Origin: an uncultured Holophagaceae bacterium
Lineage (GTDB): Bacteria > Acidobacteriota > Holophagae > Holophagales > Holophagaceae
DNA length: 64,000 bases
Direction of reading: 5' to 3'
Assembly: GCA_903857495.1 (NCBI GenBank)
Contig: CAIOFF010000023.1
Span: 32,279 to 96,278, forward strand
The first letter of the stretch is position 1. Every line of letters starts with the position of its first letter. The position numbers and the translations under genes were made by a program. Below the pieces are notes generated by a model. That model worked only from the letters and a program-made list of their open reading frames with translations, did not search any database and was not told where the DNA came from. This document shows, in pieces, positions 33,945 to 43,060 of the stretch.

Positions 33945-36020
33945 TTACTGCCAAAGACTGAAATCCGCCACGCGCAGGAAGGCCTGGCGGAGGCGGTGCA
34001 GGAGGCTGAGGCGGGCGGCGCGGAGAGCCGGGTCCTCGCACTTCACCATGACCGCGCTGAAGAAGGCCTCGAGCGGCGCCGCCAAGTCCGCCAGCACGCC
34101 CAGCAGGACCTGCTGGTCCGCAGTCCCCTCCAGCCGCCCCAGCTGCCCAGCCAGCTCTATCTCCTCGCCCTGCACCAGCAGGGCGTTATCGAAATTCCCA
34201 GCGGGACTTTCGTCCTTCAGGATGTTCCCGATGCGCTTCGCGCTCTGGGCCAGGGAGGCGAACCGCGCATCCTCGGCGAAGCCCGACAGCGCTTCGCAGC
34301 GGGCCTTCAGGTCCGCCAGGTCCTCCCAGCCCGCAGCCAGGGCCGAGCGCCGCACGGAGCCCGCATAGCCCGCCAGCTCCAGCTGGTAGGCCACGCGATC
34401 CTTGAAGAAGGCCAGCAGGGCCTCGGTGGTCTCGGCGGCGGGCTTCGTGGCCTTAGGGCCGACGATGCCGAGCACCACGCCGATCAGGTCGGTGGGCGTG
34501 AAGGCCCAGCCCCGCTCCCAGAGGATGCGCACAACGCCCTGTCCCGCGCGGCGCAGGGCCAGGGGATCCTTGGAGCCGCTGGGAATGATCCCCACGGCGA
34601 AGCAGCCACCCACGGTGTCCAGCTTGTCCGCCAGGGACAGCAGGCAGCCCAGAGGCGTGCCCGGCAGCGCGTCGTCGGCGCCAGCGGGGCGGTAGTGCTC
34701 CTTGACCGCCTTCCAGACCTCCTCGTGGGCACCTTCATGGCGGAGGTATTCGCCGCCCATGATGCCCTGCAGCTCCGGGAACTCGCCGACCATGAGGGTC
34801 CGCAGGTCGCACTTGGCCATGCGGGCGGCCTCGAGGGCGCGCTCGATGTGCTCATCGTCCTGCGACAGCCGCGTGGCCAGCGCCTTCGTGATGGCCACAA
34901 CCCGCCCCGTCTTGTCGTAGTAGCTCCCCAACTCCCGCTGGAACGTCAGCGCCTGCAGCTTCTCCATCCGGACCGAAAGCGCCAGCTTGCGGTCCTCGGC
35001 AAAGAAGAAACGGGCGTCGTAGAGCCGGGCCTTCAGCACCCACTCGTTGCCGGCCTTCACGAAACCCGCGGGGTCATCGGTGCGGTTGGCGGCGGTGAGG
35101 AAGAAGGGCAGCAGGTCGGTGCCATCCGGCTGCTCGATGCAGAAGCTCTTCTGGTGCTCGCGGAGGCTGGTGACCAGCACCTCCTTGGGCAGCTCCAGGA
35201 AGGCCGGGGGGAACTCGCCGCAGACGATCTTCGGGAACTCCACGATCTCCGCCAGGGTGTCCAGCAGCTCCGCGTCGGCGACCACACGGCCGCCCACGCT
35301 GGCGGCCAGGGAGTCCAGCTGCGCAGCGATGCGGGCGCGGCGCAGGTCCACGCTGACGACCACGCCGGCGGCCTCCAGGGCGGCCTCGTAGGCGGCAGGC
35401 TCCGGCACCACCACCGGCTCAGGCTGGGCGCGGTGGAAGAGGCGGTGGCCCCAGGTGGTGTTGCCGGCGGTGACGCCGTCCACGGTGATGGGCACTACCT
35501 GGTCCCCCAGGAGACAGAGGATGCTGCGGATGGGCCGCACGAACTCGAAGTCCGAGTTGCCCCAGCGCATGGCCTTGGGCACGTGCAGCCCGGCGATGAG
35601 ACCCGGCAGGGCCTCCTGGAGCAGATCCACGGTGGGCCGTCCCAGCTTGGTGACCGTTACCACGGCGCAGGGTTCCTTCTTGCCGGCGGGCTGCTCGAAG
35701 CGCACGGCGGTGAAGGGCACGCCCCACTTCTCGGCGAACTTCTGGCCCTGGATCGTGGGCTCCCCGGCGGCGTCGACGCACATACGCTGGGGCGGTCCCA
35801 CCTGGGTCTCGGTCTGGTCCGCCTGGGCCACGGGCAGGCCGACGGCGCGCCAGGCCAGCTTGCGCGGGGAGTAGAACACCTCCAGCCCCGTGAGCTCGAG
35901 GCCCTGGCCGCCGGCCCAGGTGGTCAGGGCGCCGCTCAGGTCCGCGGTCAGCGGGCGCAGGAAGCGGGCGGGGATCTCCTCGCAGTGCAGCTCCAGCAGG
36001 AAGGGCTTCGCGGCGCTCAC
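33945..36020 (-). CDS. glyS: Glycyl-tRNA synthetase beta subunit
   Basis: This 691-aa subunit of the bacterial-type alpha2beta2 glycyl-tRNA synthetase contains the HD-like and anticodon-binding parts needed for tRNA recognition. Family features are [16 protein letters not shown] at the N-terminus, [43 protein letters not shown], and the C-terminal [21 protein letters not shown]. Length fits the usual 680-700 aa. The start is GTG at 36020, overlapping the TGA of glyQ in a GTGA arrangement, so the two subunits are translationally coupled. Having the split glyQ/glyS form rather than the single-chain GlyRS is typical of many bacterial phyla. Confidence 0.96.
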   Translation of the reverse strand: MSAAKPFLLELHCEEIPARFLRPLTADLSGALTTWAGGQGLELTGLEVFYSPRKLAWRAVGLPVAQADQTETQVGPPQRMCVDAAGEPTIQGQKFAEKWGVPFTAVRFEQPAGKKEPCAVVTVTKLGRPTVDLLQEALPGLIAGLHVPKAMRWGNSDFEFVRPIRSILCLLGDQVVPITVDGVTAGNTTWGHRLFHRAQPEPVVVPEPAAYEAALEAAGVVVSVDLRRARIAAQLDSLAASVGGRVVADAELLDTLAEIVEFPKIVCGEFPPAFLELPKEVLVTSLREHQKSFCIEQPDGTDLLPFFLTAANRTDDPAGFVKAGNEWVLKARLYDARFFFAEDRKLALSVRMEKLQALTFQRELGSYYDKTGRVVAITKALATRLSQDDEHIERALEAARMAKCDLRTLMVGEFPELQGIMGGEYLRHEGAHEEVWKAVKEHYRPAGADDALPGTPLGCLLSLADKLDTVGGCFAVGIIPSGSKDPLALRRAGQGVVRILWERGWAFTPTDLIGVVLGIVGPKATKPAAETTEALLAFFKDRVAYQLELAGYAGSVRRSALAAGWEDLADLKARCEALSGFAEDARFASLAQSAKRIGNILKDESPAGNFDNALLVQGEEIELAGQLGRLEGTADQQVLLGVLADLAAPLEAFFSAVMVKCEDPALRAARLSLLHRLRQAFLRVADFSLWQ

Positions 36021-36931
36021 AGGCCACCCCCCTTCCCGGCTGAGGCCACCGTGGCGGCGCTGGTCTCCTGGTGCTCCAGGTAGGCCTTGGCGCAGCCGCA
36101 GGCCAGGTCCCGGACCCGCTTGATGACGGCGGGCCGCTCGGTGGTGCTCACGGCGCCGCGGGCATCCAGCACGTTGAAGGTGTGGCTCATCTTGAGGGCC
36201 TGCTCGTAGGCGCTGAGGAAGTGGCCGTGGGTCGTCAGAAGCCGCCAGCCTTCCTTCTCGAAGGCCTCGAAGAGGGTGCGGTGCAGGTCCAGGTCCGCGT
36301 GCTCAAAGCTGTAGGCGGACAGCTCGAACTCCTCGCGCTGGCGCATCTCGCCGTAGGTCACGGGGAAGACGCCGTCATCGGTCTTCACCTCGCCGTGGAT
36401 CAGGTCGAAGATGTTGTCGTAGCCGCCCAGGAACATGCAGATGCGCTCGATGCCATAGGTCAGCTCGGCGCTGACGGGCCTGCAGTCCTGGCCGCCCACC
36501 TGCTGGAAGTAGGTGAACTGGCTGATCTCCATGCCATCCAGCACCACCTGCCAGCCCACGCCCCAGGCGCCCAGGGAGGGGGACTCCCAGTTGTCCTCTT
36601 CGAAGCGGAGGTCGTGCTTGGAGAAGTCGATCCCCAGGGCCTCCAGGCTCTCGATGTAGAGGTCCTGCACCTTGGCCGGGCTGGGCTTGAGGATCACCTG
36701 GAACTGGAGATGCTTGTAGACGCGGAAGGGGTTCTCGCCATAGCGACCGTCCGCCGGGCGGCGGGAGGGCTCCACGTAGGCCACGTTCCAGGGCTTGGCG
36801 CCCAGGGCGCCGAAGAAGGTGAGCGGATTCATGGTGCCCGCGCCCTTCTCCAGGTCGTAGGGCTGGCCGATCAGGCAGCCACGATCGGCCCAGAACCGCT
36901 GGAGGCGAAGGATCAGTTCCTGGATGTGCAT
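36017..36931 (-). CDS. glyQ: Glycyl-tRNA synthetase alpha subunit
   Basis: This 304-aa catalytic subunit is a class II aminoacyl-tRNA synthetase. It starts [20 protein letters not shown] at ATG 36931; the frame continues upstream, but the extra residues are not family-like. Characteristic segments are [35 protein letters not shown] (motif 2 region with the R-R-P-x-D-G-R-Y signature), [29 protein letters not shown] and [15 protein letters not shown] (motif 3). Length is normal (about 300 aa). It forms an operon with glyS through a 4-bp overlap and is divergent from an acetyltransferase gene, with 58 bp between the starts. Confidence 0.97.
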   Translation of the reverse strand: MHIQELILRLQRFWADRGCLIGQPYDLEKGAGTMNPLTFFGALGAKPWNVAYVEPSRRPADGRYGENPFRVYKHLQFQVILKPSPAKVQDLYIESLEALGIDFSKHDLRFEEDNWESPSLGAWGVGWQVVLDGMEISQFTYFQQVGGQDCRPVSAELTYGIERICMFLGGYDNIFDLIHGEVKTDDGVFPVTYGEMRQREEFELSAYSFEHADLDLHRTLFEAFEKEGWRLLTTHGHFLSAYEQALKMSHTFNVLDARGAVSTTERPAVIKRVRDLACGCAKAYLEHQETSAATVASAGKGGGL

Positions 36932-36989
36932 GGAGGCTCGCCAAAACGAGTATTTTAGCCTGTTTTCACTACTTTGGTAACCTCTAGGC

Positions 36990-37523
36990 ATGCTGATCCG
37001 CCATGCCCTGCCCGCCGATGCTGACGCCTTCGCCGCCTTGGCGGAGCGACTCTGGCGCAGCACCTACACGGACCTGATTCCCGCCCCGGACCTGGAGGCC
37101 CACCTGGCGGAGGCCTTCGGCCCGGTGCAGCAGGCCACGGAGCTGGCCGACGGCGCCCGCCGGACGCTGCTGCTGGAGGGTGGCGGCGTGCTGCTGGGCT
37201 ACGCGCTGCTGCACGCCCACGGCCCCGTGCCTGGGACGTCGTCCGCGGCCTTCACGAAGCCCCTGGAGCTCGAGCGGTTCTACCTGGATCCGGCCACCCG
37301 CGGCACCGGCGCCGCCCGAGAGCTCATGGAGGCCGCCCTCGCGGAGGCGGCCGGGGCGGGGCACGACGGCGCCTGGCTGCAGGTCTGGGAACAGAACGCC
37401 CGCGCCCGCCGGTTCTACGCCAAGGCCGGCTTCACACCGGTCGGCACCACAGACTTCCGCGTGGGCAGCCGGGTCTACCACGACCTGGTCCTGGTGCACG
37501 GGCTGGAGCTGCCCTTCGAGTGA
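36990..37523 (+). CDS. GNAT-family N-acetyltransferase
   Basis: This 177-aa protein has a GNAT fold: [15 protein letters not shown] at the N-terminus, LGYALLHAH (beta-4), then [23 protein letters not shown], in which R-G-T-G-A-A corresponds to the acetyl-CoA pyrophosphate-binding Q/R-x-x-G-x-G/A loop. [24 protein letters not shown] is the conserved C-terminal part with N-x-x-A-x-x-F-Y. The substrate is unknown; RimI-like protein acetylation or small-molecule acetylation are both possible. It is divergent from glyQ and is followed after 57 bp by a YciI-like gene. Confidence 0.85.
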   Translation: MLIRHALPADADAFAALAERLWRSTYTDLIPAPDLEAHLAEAFGPVQQATELADGARRTLLLEGGGVLLGYALLHAHGPVPGTSSAAFTKPLELERFYLDPATRGTGAARELMEAALAEAAGAGHDGAWLQVWEQNARARRFYAKAGFTPVGTTDFRVGSRVYHDLVLVHGLELPFE

Positions 37524-37580
37524 CCCGGGCTTTTCAGGGCGGGCCATCCATGTTCATCTGGGGCGATTCCAGGAGCCCCC

Positions 37581-37874
37581 ATGTACGCCGTCATGCTCGT
37601 CCGCTACCGCCGCCCGCTGCCTGAGATCGAGGCCATCACCGAGGCCCACCGCGCCTACCTCCGCACGCTCAAGGAACAGGGCATCCTGCTGGCCTCGGGG
37701 CCGCTGGACCCCCGCAACGGTGGCCTGCTCCTTCTCCGGGTGCAGGATGCCGAGCCCCTCAAAGACCTGGACACCATCCGCGACAACGACCCCTTCTTCA
37801 AGGCCGGCCTCGCCAACTACGAGCCCCTGGTCTGGAACCCCGGCATCGGCAAAGACGCCCTCGACCGGCTGTAG
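37581..37874 (+). CDS. YciI-family protein
   Basis: This 97-aa protein has the ferredoxin-like YciI/YCII fold: YAVMLVRYRRPLPEIEAITEAHRAYL contains the conserved R-x-x-H near residue 25, and LLASGPLDPRNGGLLLLRV the G-P region followed by glycine. LKDLDTIRDNDPFFKAGLANY supplies the D-P-F motif (D-x-D-P-F) typical of the family. YciI homologues are thought to be small enzymes or dimeric domains acting on lactones or halogenated compounds, but most are untested. ATG 37581 is preceded by AGGAGCCCCC. It converges with a receiver gene 31 bp away. Confidence 0.85.
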   Translation: MYAVMLVRYRRPLPEIEAITEAHRAYLRTLKEQGILLASGPLDPRNGGLLLLRVQDAEPLKDLDTIRDNDPFFKAGLANYEPLVWNPGIGKDALDRL

Positions 37875-37905
37875 GTCCCCGCACAAGGTGCCCGGAGCGC
37901 GTTGC

Positions 37906-38265
37906 TCAGAGCGCCTCGCGCACGGCTTCGAGGAGTTCCTCGGAGCTCAGGGGCTTGTGCAGGACGCGGTTGACCGCTTCGAGCAGCAGGGCCTTCATGA
38001 CCAGGGGATCGTGGCTCGCGGTCAGCACCAGGACCGGCAGTCCAGGTATCACTTTCCGCACCAGCCGCGTCACGACCACGCCATTGTAGAGCGGCATCTG
38101 GAAGTCAGTGATCACCAGATCCGGAGCCAGCTCCAGCATCTTGGCACCGAGCTCTGCGGCGGGCACCTCACCCAGGGAGATCACCTCGTGTCCCGCGCCC
38201 TCGAGGAACCGCGTGAGCAGGTTGCGCATGAATTTGCTGTCATCGATAACCACGATCTTGGACAT
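37906..38265 (-). CDS. Single-domain response regulator
   Basis: This 119-aa protein is a receiver domain without output. The acidic pocket is Asp8-Asp9 (VVIDDSKFMRNLL), the phospho-acceptor Asp54 lies in LVITDFQMPLYNG, the Ser/Thr switch in LVLTASHD, and the Lys in LHKPLSSEEL. S-K-F-M-R resembles the CheY-type helix 1. It lies 81 bp downstream of nothing else on its strand but immediately beyond the large hybrid kinase (38347-41787, same strand), so the two may be co-transcribed and functionally linked (inference). Confidence 0.88.
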   Translation of the reverse strand: MSKIVVIDDSKFMRNLLTRFLEGAGHEVISLGEVPAAELGAKMLELAPDLVITDFQMPLYNGVVVTRLVRKVIPGLPVLVLTASHDPLVMKALLLEAVNRVLHKPLSSEELLEAVREAL

Positions 38266-38346
38266 GGTTCGGCTCCATGACTCCCTTCGGCAGGGAACGG
38301 GGTCGCCATGAATCGGATCATGCGCACAGGGCCGCCAACACTCACT

Positions 38347-41300
38347 CTACGGGAATGAGATGCTGTCCAGCTTCCGCTGGAATTCCTTCATGCTGAAGGG
38401 CTTCCTCAGGATGGAAACCTCCGGGTGACCGGCCAGCAGTGGGGCAATTTCGTGGTCACTGAAGCCGGTGGCCATGACCACAGGCATTCCTGGACAAATC
38501 TCCAGCACCCTCGGCAGGGTGTCAGCGCCGCTCATGCCAGGCATGTTCATGTCCAGGATCACGAGGTCCATGGCGCCACTGGCTTCAAGCAGGCGCAAAG
38601 CGGAGGCCCCGCCTGAGGCCGTCAGCACCTGGTGCCCCAGCATCTCGAGCATGGGGGCCACGGACTCACGGATGAGCTCGTCATCGTCCACCAGCAGAAT
38701 CCGCAGCTTCGGCTGCAGGGCTGGCTCCGGCGCCACAGCCGCAACCGAAGGGTTTGGCCGCGGCACCACGCGGGTGGGGGGGAAGAACAGCACAGCCTCC
38801 GTGCCAATGCCCACCTGGCTGAGCAGCTCCAGGGTGCCGTCATGGGCCTTCATGGTGCCGTAGACCATGGCGAGTCCCAGCCCCGTACCCTTGCCCTGGG
38901 GCTTGGTGGTGAAGAAGGGCTCCATGGCCTTGGCCAGCACCTCCGGCGCCATGCCCGCGCCCGTGTCCTGCACCCGCAGGACGAGGCCGCCATCCCGCGT
39001 AGAGCAGGTGTGGATGTGGATGCTGCCCCCACTGGGCATGGCGTCCATGGCATTCACGCAGAGGTTCATCAGCGCGTGGCTGAGCGCCCCGCGCTCGCCG
39101 CGCAGGAGGTTCAGCCCCTCCTCGAGGTCCATCTCCAGGTGGACCCTCTGCAGCATGGCGTGGCCCAACAGGTGTCCCATCTCCCGCACCAGATCATTCA
39201 GATCAATGGGCTGTTCCTCCTGCAGATCCTTCCGTGCGAAAAAGAGGAGCCCCTTGACCACACTGCGGCCCCGCATGCAGGCGCTGATGATCGTGTCGAG
39301 GTTCCGGGCCTCGGCGCTAAAGGGATCGGCGCTCTCCCGCAGGGTGCAGGACAGGCTCAGGATCGCCCCCAGCACGTTGTTCATGTCGTGCGCCACGCCC
39401 CCCGCCAGGCTGCCAAGGCTCTCGAGCTTCTGGGACTGCTGCAGCTGCTGCTCCAGCTGCAGCCGCTCGGCCTCGCTCGCTCGCCGCTCGGTGGTGTCCT
39501 GGATGACGCCGGTCATGGTCAAGGGCTGCCCGTCGGCATCCCAGTTGATGAGGCCCCGACCATGCACCCACCGGGGACTGCCGTCGGAGAGGCGCAGGAT
39601 GGGATAGTCCAGGTCGAACCGCTCGTGGCGTGCCATGATCCCGGCCACATAGTCGTGCATCTGCGTCTGGAACTCCGGGGCCACGATCGAAACCCAGCCG
39701 TCGAGGTCCCTCGGGAAGTGCTCGTCGATGCCGAAGATCCGGTCCAGGGAGGCGCTGCTCCGCCAGCGGTTTCCCAGGATGTCCCAGCTGTAGGTGCCGA
39801 TGTCACCGGCCTCCTGGGCCTCACTCAGGAACTGCTCGCTCTCCCGCAGGGCAGCCTCGGTCTGTCGCCGCCGGGCCTCGCCCTCCAGGTGCTCGAGGGC
39901 ATAGGAGATGTCCATGGAGGCCTCTTCGAGCAGCTCTGCCTCGTGGGTGCCGAAGAAGTCCCGCTCCCGGGCATAGACCGCCAGCACACCCCGCACCTGG
40001 CCCCCTTCCCGGATGGGAAAAGCGGCCGTGCTGGCGAACCCGGAAGCCACCAGCTCGGCACGCCAGGGCTTGGAGACGGGTCCATCCAGAAAGTCGTTGA
40101 CGATGCAGGGGCAGCTGGCGCGGAGAGCCGTGCCCACGGCCCCCCGCCCTTCCGGCGTGTCATCACTGCGGGCCTCCACGCGGTCCAGCATGCCGAGCTG
40201 GTCGCCATGGCTGGCGACCGCGGCCACGCGGTGGGTGAGGGGATCGTCCCAGCCGATCCAGGCCATGGCGAAGCCGCCGGGCTCCACCATGGCCTTGCAG
40301 ATCCGGTCCAGCAGCACCTGCCGCGAGGGGGACTGGACGATGGCCTGGCTCACCTGGCCCAGGGCCGCGTAGAGACCCGTCATCCGCTTGAGCTCCCGGT
40401 CCCTGGCCACCCGGTCACTGATGTCGCGGATCAGGCTGCTGATCCGGGCCCCATCGGGCGAGGCGAAGGACCGGGCACTGACCTCCACCATGACGATGGT
40501 GCCGTCCTTGCGCTGGTGGCTGGTCTCGAAGCGCAGCGCACCGCGAGCCTTCATCTGTTCGAACTGCGCCTGGGCGGTACCCCTGATCTCGGGCGGTCGC
40601 AGGTCCATGATGTTCATGCCCTTGAACTCGGCTTCGGAGTAGCCGTACTGGGCCACAGCCTGGGCATTGGCCTCCAGGATCCGTCCCTCCGAGTCCAGCA
40701 GCAGGATGCTGTCGTTGGCTTCCCGGATCAGCCACTCGAACCGCTGCGAAAGGACCAGCTGGGCGCGGACCGAGGCCCCCTCCCGCAGGCGCACCAGCAT
40801 CACCAGGCCCAGGACCGACAGTCCCAGCAGGGCCAGCAGCCCCACGGCACTGATCAGGGTCCGGCGCCGGATGGGGCCATAGAGCTCGCTCTCATCAACC
40901 TTGGCCACCAGGGACCAGGGCGTGCCATTCACCCGACGCACGGCGGCCACCACCGGCACCTGGCGGTAGTCGGGGCCCTCGGCCTGCCCCTCCTGCCCCA
41001 GGGCTGCCATGGCGATTGGACGCGAGGTGTTGGGACCCAGGGTCATCCGCAGGGCCAGGGGCGCCCCACCCTGGTGCCGCAGGTCGTTCAGCACCACAGC
41101 CTCGCGCTCGTCCCGGCGGATGAGCAGGATTTCCGCCGTCTGGCTGGGAGTCGGCCAGGCCTTCAGCAGCGGATACAGGCCCTGGGCGGGATCCACCCTG
41201 AACAGCAGCGTCCCCACCGGCGAAGCCCTCGAGCTCAGTCCTGCGCTGATGGGCACCCAGATGTTGAGGTGTACATTCGCGTGGTCAGGATTCTGGTGCA

Positions 41301-41787
41301 GGTCTGAGACCATCAGGTCCTCGGATTGCAGGGCCCGGCGGAGCCGCGCTTGGTCATAGGACCAGGCGGCGCTGCCCGGATTGGCGGGTACGGACAGCCG
41401 GGGCAGTCCCTTGACATCAAAGAGCATGATGCGGGCGTAGCCGCCTTGGCAGAGATGCTCCAGCCAGAGCCGCAGGTGCCGCTCACGTGTGGGGTCCAGA
41501 GGCCCCTGCAGGTAGCGGCGCAGCACCTCCTGATCCAGGGGACCCTGGGCGAGCCGCCCCGTGTCCACCACCCGGTCGCGGTACCAGTCAGCAGCCTGGG
41601 CGGCCTTCAGGTCCGCAATGGTGCCCAGCTCATTCTGGGCCTGCTGTCGGGCCTCACGGGTGTGCCCCGTCAGCAGCAGGTGCCCTCCACCGAGGATCAG
41701 CACTCCCAGAACCAAGGCGACGCCCAAGGCCCAGAGGCCCACCACCGCCTGGTGTTTTCGGGATGGTTCCTGCCCCTCTGTCTTCAT
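38347..41787 (-). CDS. Hybrid sensor histidine kinase (TM-sensor-TM, PAS, GAF, PAS, HATPase, receiver)
   Basis: This 1146-aa protein has a first membrane helix at about residues 15-40 and a second at about 308-332, enclosing a periplasmic sensor of about 270 residues. Next come PAS (about 345-465; NDSILLLDSEGRILEANAQA), GAF (about 480-630; EPGGFAMAWIGWDDPLTHRV) and a second PAS (about 650-770). The phospho-acceptor helix has [19 protein letters not shown], an H-D-x-N-N type kinase without the classical H-E-L-R-T-P. The ATPase domain has NLCVNAMDAMP, DTGAGM and [13 protein letters not shown]. The C-terminal receiver (about 1025-1146) has LVILDMNMPGMSG. It is similar in architecture to the kinase at 55605. 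A 7-bp inverted repeat occupies its leader directly before the start. Confidence 0.9.
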   Translation of the reverse strand: MKTEGQEPSRKHQAVVGLWALGVALVLGVLILGGGHLLLTGHTREARQQAQNELGTIADLKAAQAADWYRDRVVDTGRLAQGPLDQEVLRRYLQGPLDPTRERHLRLWLEHLCQGGYARIMLFDVKGLPRLSVPANPGSAAWSYDQARLRRALQSEDLMVSDLHQNPDHANVHLNIWVPISAGLSSRASPVGTLLFRVDPAQGLYPLLKAWPTPSQTAEILLIRRDEREAVVLNDLRHQGGAPLALRMTLGPNTSRPIAMAALGQEGQAEGPDYRQVPVVAAVRRVNGTPWSLVAKVDESELYGPIRRRTLISAVGLLALLGLSVLGLVMLVRLREGASVRAQLVLSQRFEWLIREANDSILLLDSEGRILEANAQAVAQYGYSEAEFKGMNIMDLRPPEIRGTAQAQFEQMKARGALRFETSHQRKDGTIVMVEVSARSFASPDGARISSLIRDISDRVARDRELKRMTGLYAALGQVSQAIVQSPSRQVLLDRICKAMVEPGGFAMAWIGWDDPLTHRVAAVASHGDQLGMLDRVEARSDDTPEGRGAVGTALRASCPCIVNDFLDGPVSKPWRAELVASGFASTAAFPIREGGQVRGVLAVYARERDFFGTHEAELLEEASMDISYALEHLEGEARRRQTEAALRESEQFLSEAQEAGDIGTYSWDILGNRWRSSASLDRIFGIDEHFPRDLDGWVSIVAPEFQTQMHDYVAGIMARHERFDLDYPILRLSDGSPRWVHGRGLINWDADGQPLTMTGVIQDTTERRASEAERLQLEQQLQQSQKLESLGSLAGGVAHDMNNVLGAILSLSCTLRESADPFSAEARNLDTIISACMRGRSVVKGLLFFARKDLQEEQPIDLNDLVREMGHLLGHAMLQRVHLEMDLEEGLNLLRGERGALSHALMNLCVNAMDAMPSGGSIHIHTCSTRDGGLVLRVQDTGAGMAPEVLAKAMEPFFTTKPQGKGTGLGLAMVYGTMKAHDGTLELLSQVGIGTEAVLFFPPTRVVPRPNPSVAAVAPEPALQPKLRILLVDDDELIRESVAPMLEMLGHQVLTASGGASALRLLEASGAMDLVILDMNMPGMSGADTLPRVLEICPGMPVVMATGFSDHEIAPLLAGHPEVSILRKPFSMKEFQRKLDSISFP

Positions 41788-41807
41788 AAAGGATTCTTGT
41801 ATCCTTT
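41788..41807 (-). promoter_or_regulatory. Leader hairpin overlapping the ribosome-binding site of the hybrid kinase
   Basis: On the minus strand AAAGGAT (41807-41801), six bases, then ATCCTTT (41794-41788) directly abuts the ATG at 41787. The left arm contains the best Shine-Dalgarno-like AAAGGA of the leader, so pairing would hide it. This may be a translation-control hairpin or chance. Confidence 0.4.
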
Positions 41808-41867
41808 TATCAAGACCCGCATAGGTCTTTTTACTTAGAAAGAGAATGTCACGGATCCTCCGCCTCG

Positions 41868-41885
41868 GGGGTGGAATTCCACCCC
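41868..41885. promoter_or_regulatory. Perfect 18-bp palindrome GGGGTGGAATTCCACCCC
   Basis: It lies in the 179-bp spacer between the GNAT gene (stop 41967) and the hybrid kinase (start 41787), both on the minus strand. No T-run follows on either side, so a classical terminator is unlikely. A dyad operator for a dimeric regulator or a boundary element is possible. Confidence 0.5.
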
Positions 41886-41966
41886 ACTGTTGCGCCGCTT
41901 ATTTCCCTGCCCGACCGACTCATTACTTGAGGTACTGTGGTTGCCCCTATGAGGTGAGCCTGCGAA

Positions 41967-42296
41967 TCAGTTCCGGTGCCAGACATAACGATCGATGGTC
42001 TCGGGCACGAAGCCGACCTTCAGCCAGAAAGCCCGGGCAGTGAACCGGACGCGGTCCGCGATGATCATGGGGTGGCCACTCTTGAAGTGATCGATGACCG
42101 CCCGGGCGTAGCCGTGCCCCTCGAACTCGGGGTAGACCATGATCGAGAAGACCGTGAACTGGCCGGATTCGATGCGGCAGCGGGACTTGCCCACCTGGGT
42201 CCCGTCCTGCTCGATATCGAACCAGTCGTAGTCCCCGAGGTCCACGGAGCGGGGTCGCTGGATCAGCTCAAGGCCCTGGCCGATGGTTTCTGTCAT
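41967..42296 (-). CDS. Small GNAT-like acetyltransferase
   Basis: This 109-aa protein starts at ATG 42296, overlapping the TGA of the deacetylase-like gene by 4 bp. It is shorter than usual GNATs but has a recognisable core: DWFDIEQDGTQVGKSRCRIESGQ (beta strands), then FSIMVYPEFEGHGYARAVIDHF, with G-H-G-Y-A in the acetyl-CoA loop, and RFTARAFWLKVGFVPE, the C-terminal segment with the F-W-x-K-x-G-F motif. The substrate is unknown. Being translationally coupled to a histone-deacetylase-like hydrolase suggests a paired acetylation/deacetylation theme (inference). Confidence 0.7.
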   Translation of the reverse strand: MTETIGQGLELIQRPRSVDLGDYDWFDIEQDGTQVGKSRCRIESGQFTVFSIMVYPEFEGHGYARAVIDHFKSGHPMIIADRVRFTARAFWLKVGFVPETIDRYVWHRN

Positions 42297-43054
42297 CCCG
42301 CGAATCCTTGGCAAAAGGCCAGCACATTGGCTCCCAGATCCTTCAGATAGTAGCCCCCCTCCAGCACCGCGAACCGGCGCCCGCGACAGTGGCGCACGGA
42401 GGCCTCCCGGATCAGGGTGCCAAGGCTTCCGAAATCCGGGGTATCCAGCTTGTGTCCCACATCCAGCTTGTAAGCGTCGAACCCCGCAGAGACGGCGAGG
42501 ATGTCCGCCTGTCCGATGGCCGCGAGGCGCACCTCCACCAGCGCCAGATATTCCTCGGCTGTCGCCGCGAAGGGGTTGAAGATCTCCGCCTGGGGCCAGC
42601 CCGCGAGCACGTCCCGAGTGCCGTCCCCGGTGTGGGCGTCGAAGTCGATGACGAAGGCGCTCTCGATGCGCCGCTCGGCTCTCAGCACGAGCAGAGCGAG
42701 CGCGAGGTTGCTGAAAGTGCAGTGGCCCCAGGCGCCCATGCGCGACGCGTGATGGCCGGGCGGGCGGATGCAGGCGAAGGCCGGGTCGCCGCCATGGGCC
42801 AGACGCCCGGCGAGGATGGCCCCGCCCGCGGCCAGGCTGGCCATGGCGAAGCGCTCGGGGTCCTCGACCACCGTCTGGACGTAGGCCGGGTCGTGCGCCA
42901 GGTGCAGCTGTTCCAGGGTGGCCGCCGGGGGGGCGACGCGCTCCCAGGCGGTGCCGCCGAGCCCGCTCAGGGCGGCCTCCATGCGCCCCGGCATGGCGGC
43001 GTTGTCCTGGGCGTAGGAGGAACCCCGGAACCGCTCGTCGTAAATCAGCTTCAT
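42293..43054 (-). CDS. Histone-deacetylase-family amidohydrolase
   Basis: This 253-aa protein has the arginase/deacetylase fold of the HDAC/AcuC/acetylpolyamine amidohydrolase family: IRPPGHHASRM carries the tandem active-site His pair, AFVIDFDAHTGDGT the zinc-ligand D-x-H, and VSAGFDAYKLD the third ligand Asp. FAVLEGGYYLKDLG corresponds to the terminal E-G-G-Y with the catalytic Tyr. It is somewhat shorter than typical (300-340 aa) and lacks part of the N-terminal region, but all catalytic motifs are present. The likely reaction is removal of acetyl groups from lysine, polyamines or a small molecule. It overlaps the GNAT downstream and lies 6 bp from the MBL gene upstream. Confidence 0.87.
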   Translation of the reverse strand: MKLIYDERFRGSSYAQDNAAMPGRMEAALSGLGGTAWERVAPPAATLEQLHLAHDPAYVQTVVEDPERFAMASLAAGGAILAGRLAHGGDPAFACIRPPGHHASRMGAWGHCTFSNLALALLVLRAERRIESAFVIDFDAHTGDGTRDVLAGWPQAEIFNPFAATAEEYLALVEVRLAAIGQADILAVSAGFDAYKLDVGHKLDTPDFGSLGTLIREASVRHCRGRRFAVLEGGYYLKDLGANVLAFCQGFAG

Positions 43055-43060
43055 GGCGGC

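Noticed and set aside
36932..37063. Upstream extension of glyQ by 44 residues
   Set aside because: The conserved GlyQ N-terminus starts at the ATG 36931, and the extension overlaps the divergent acetyltransferase gene.
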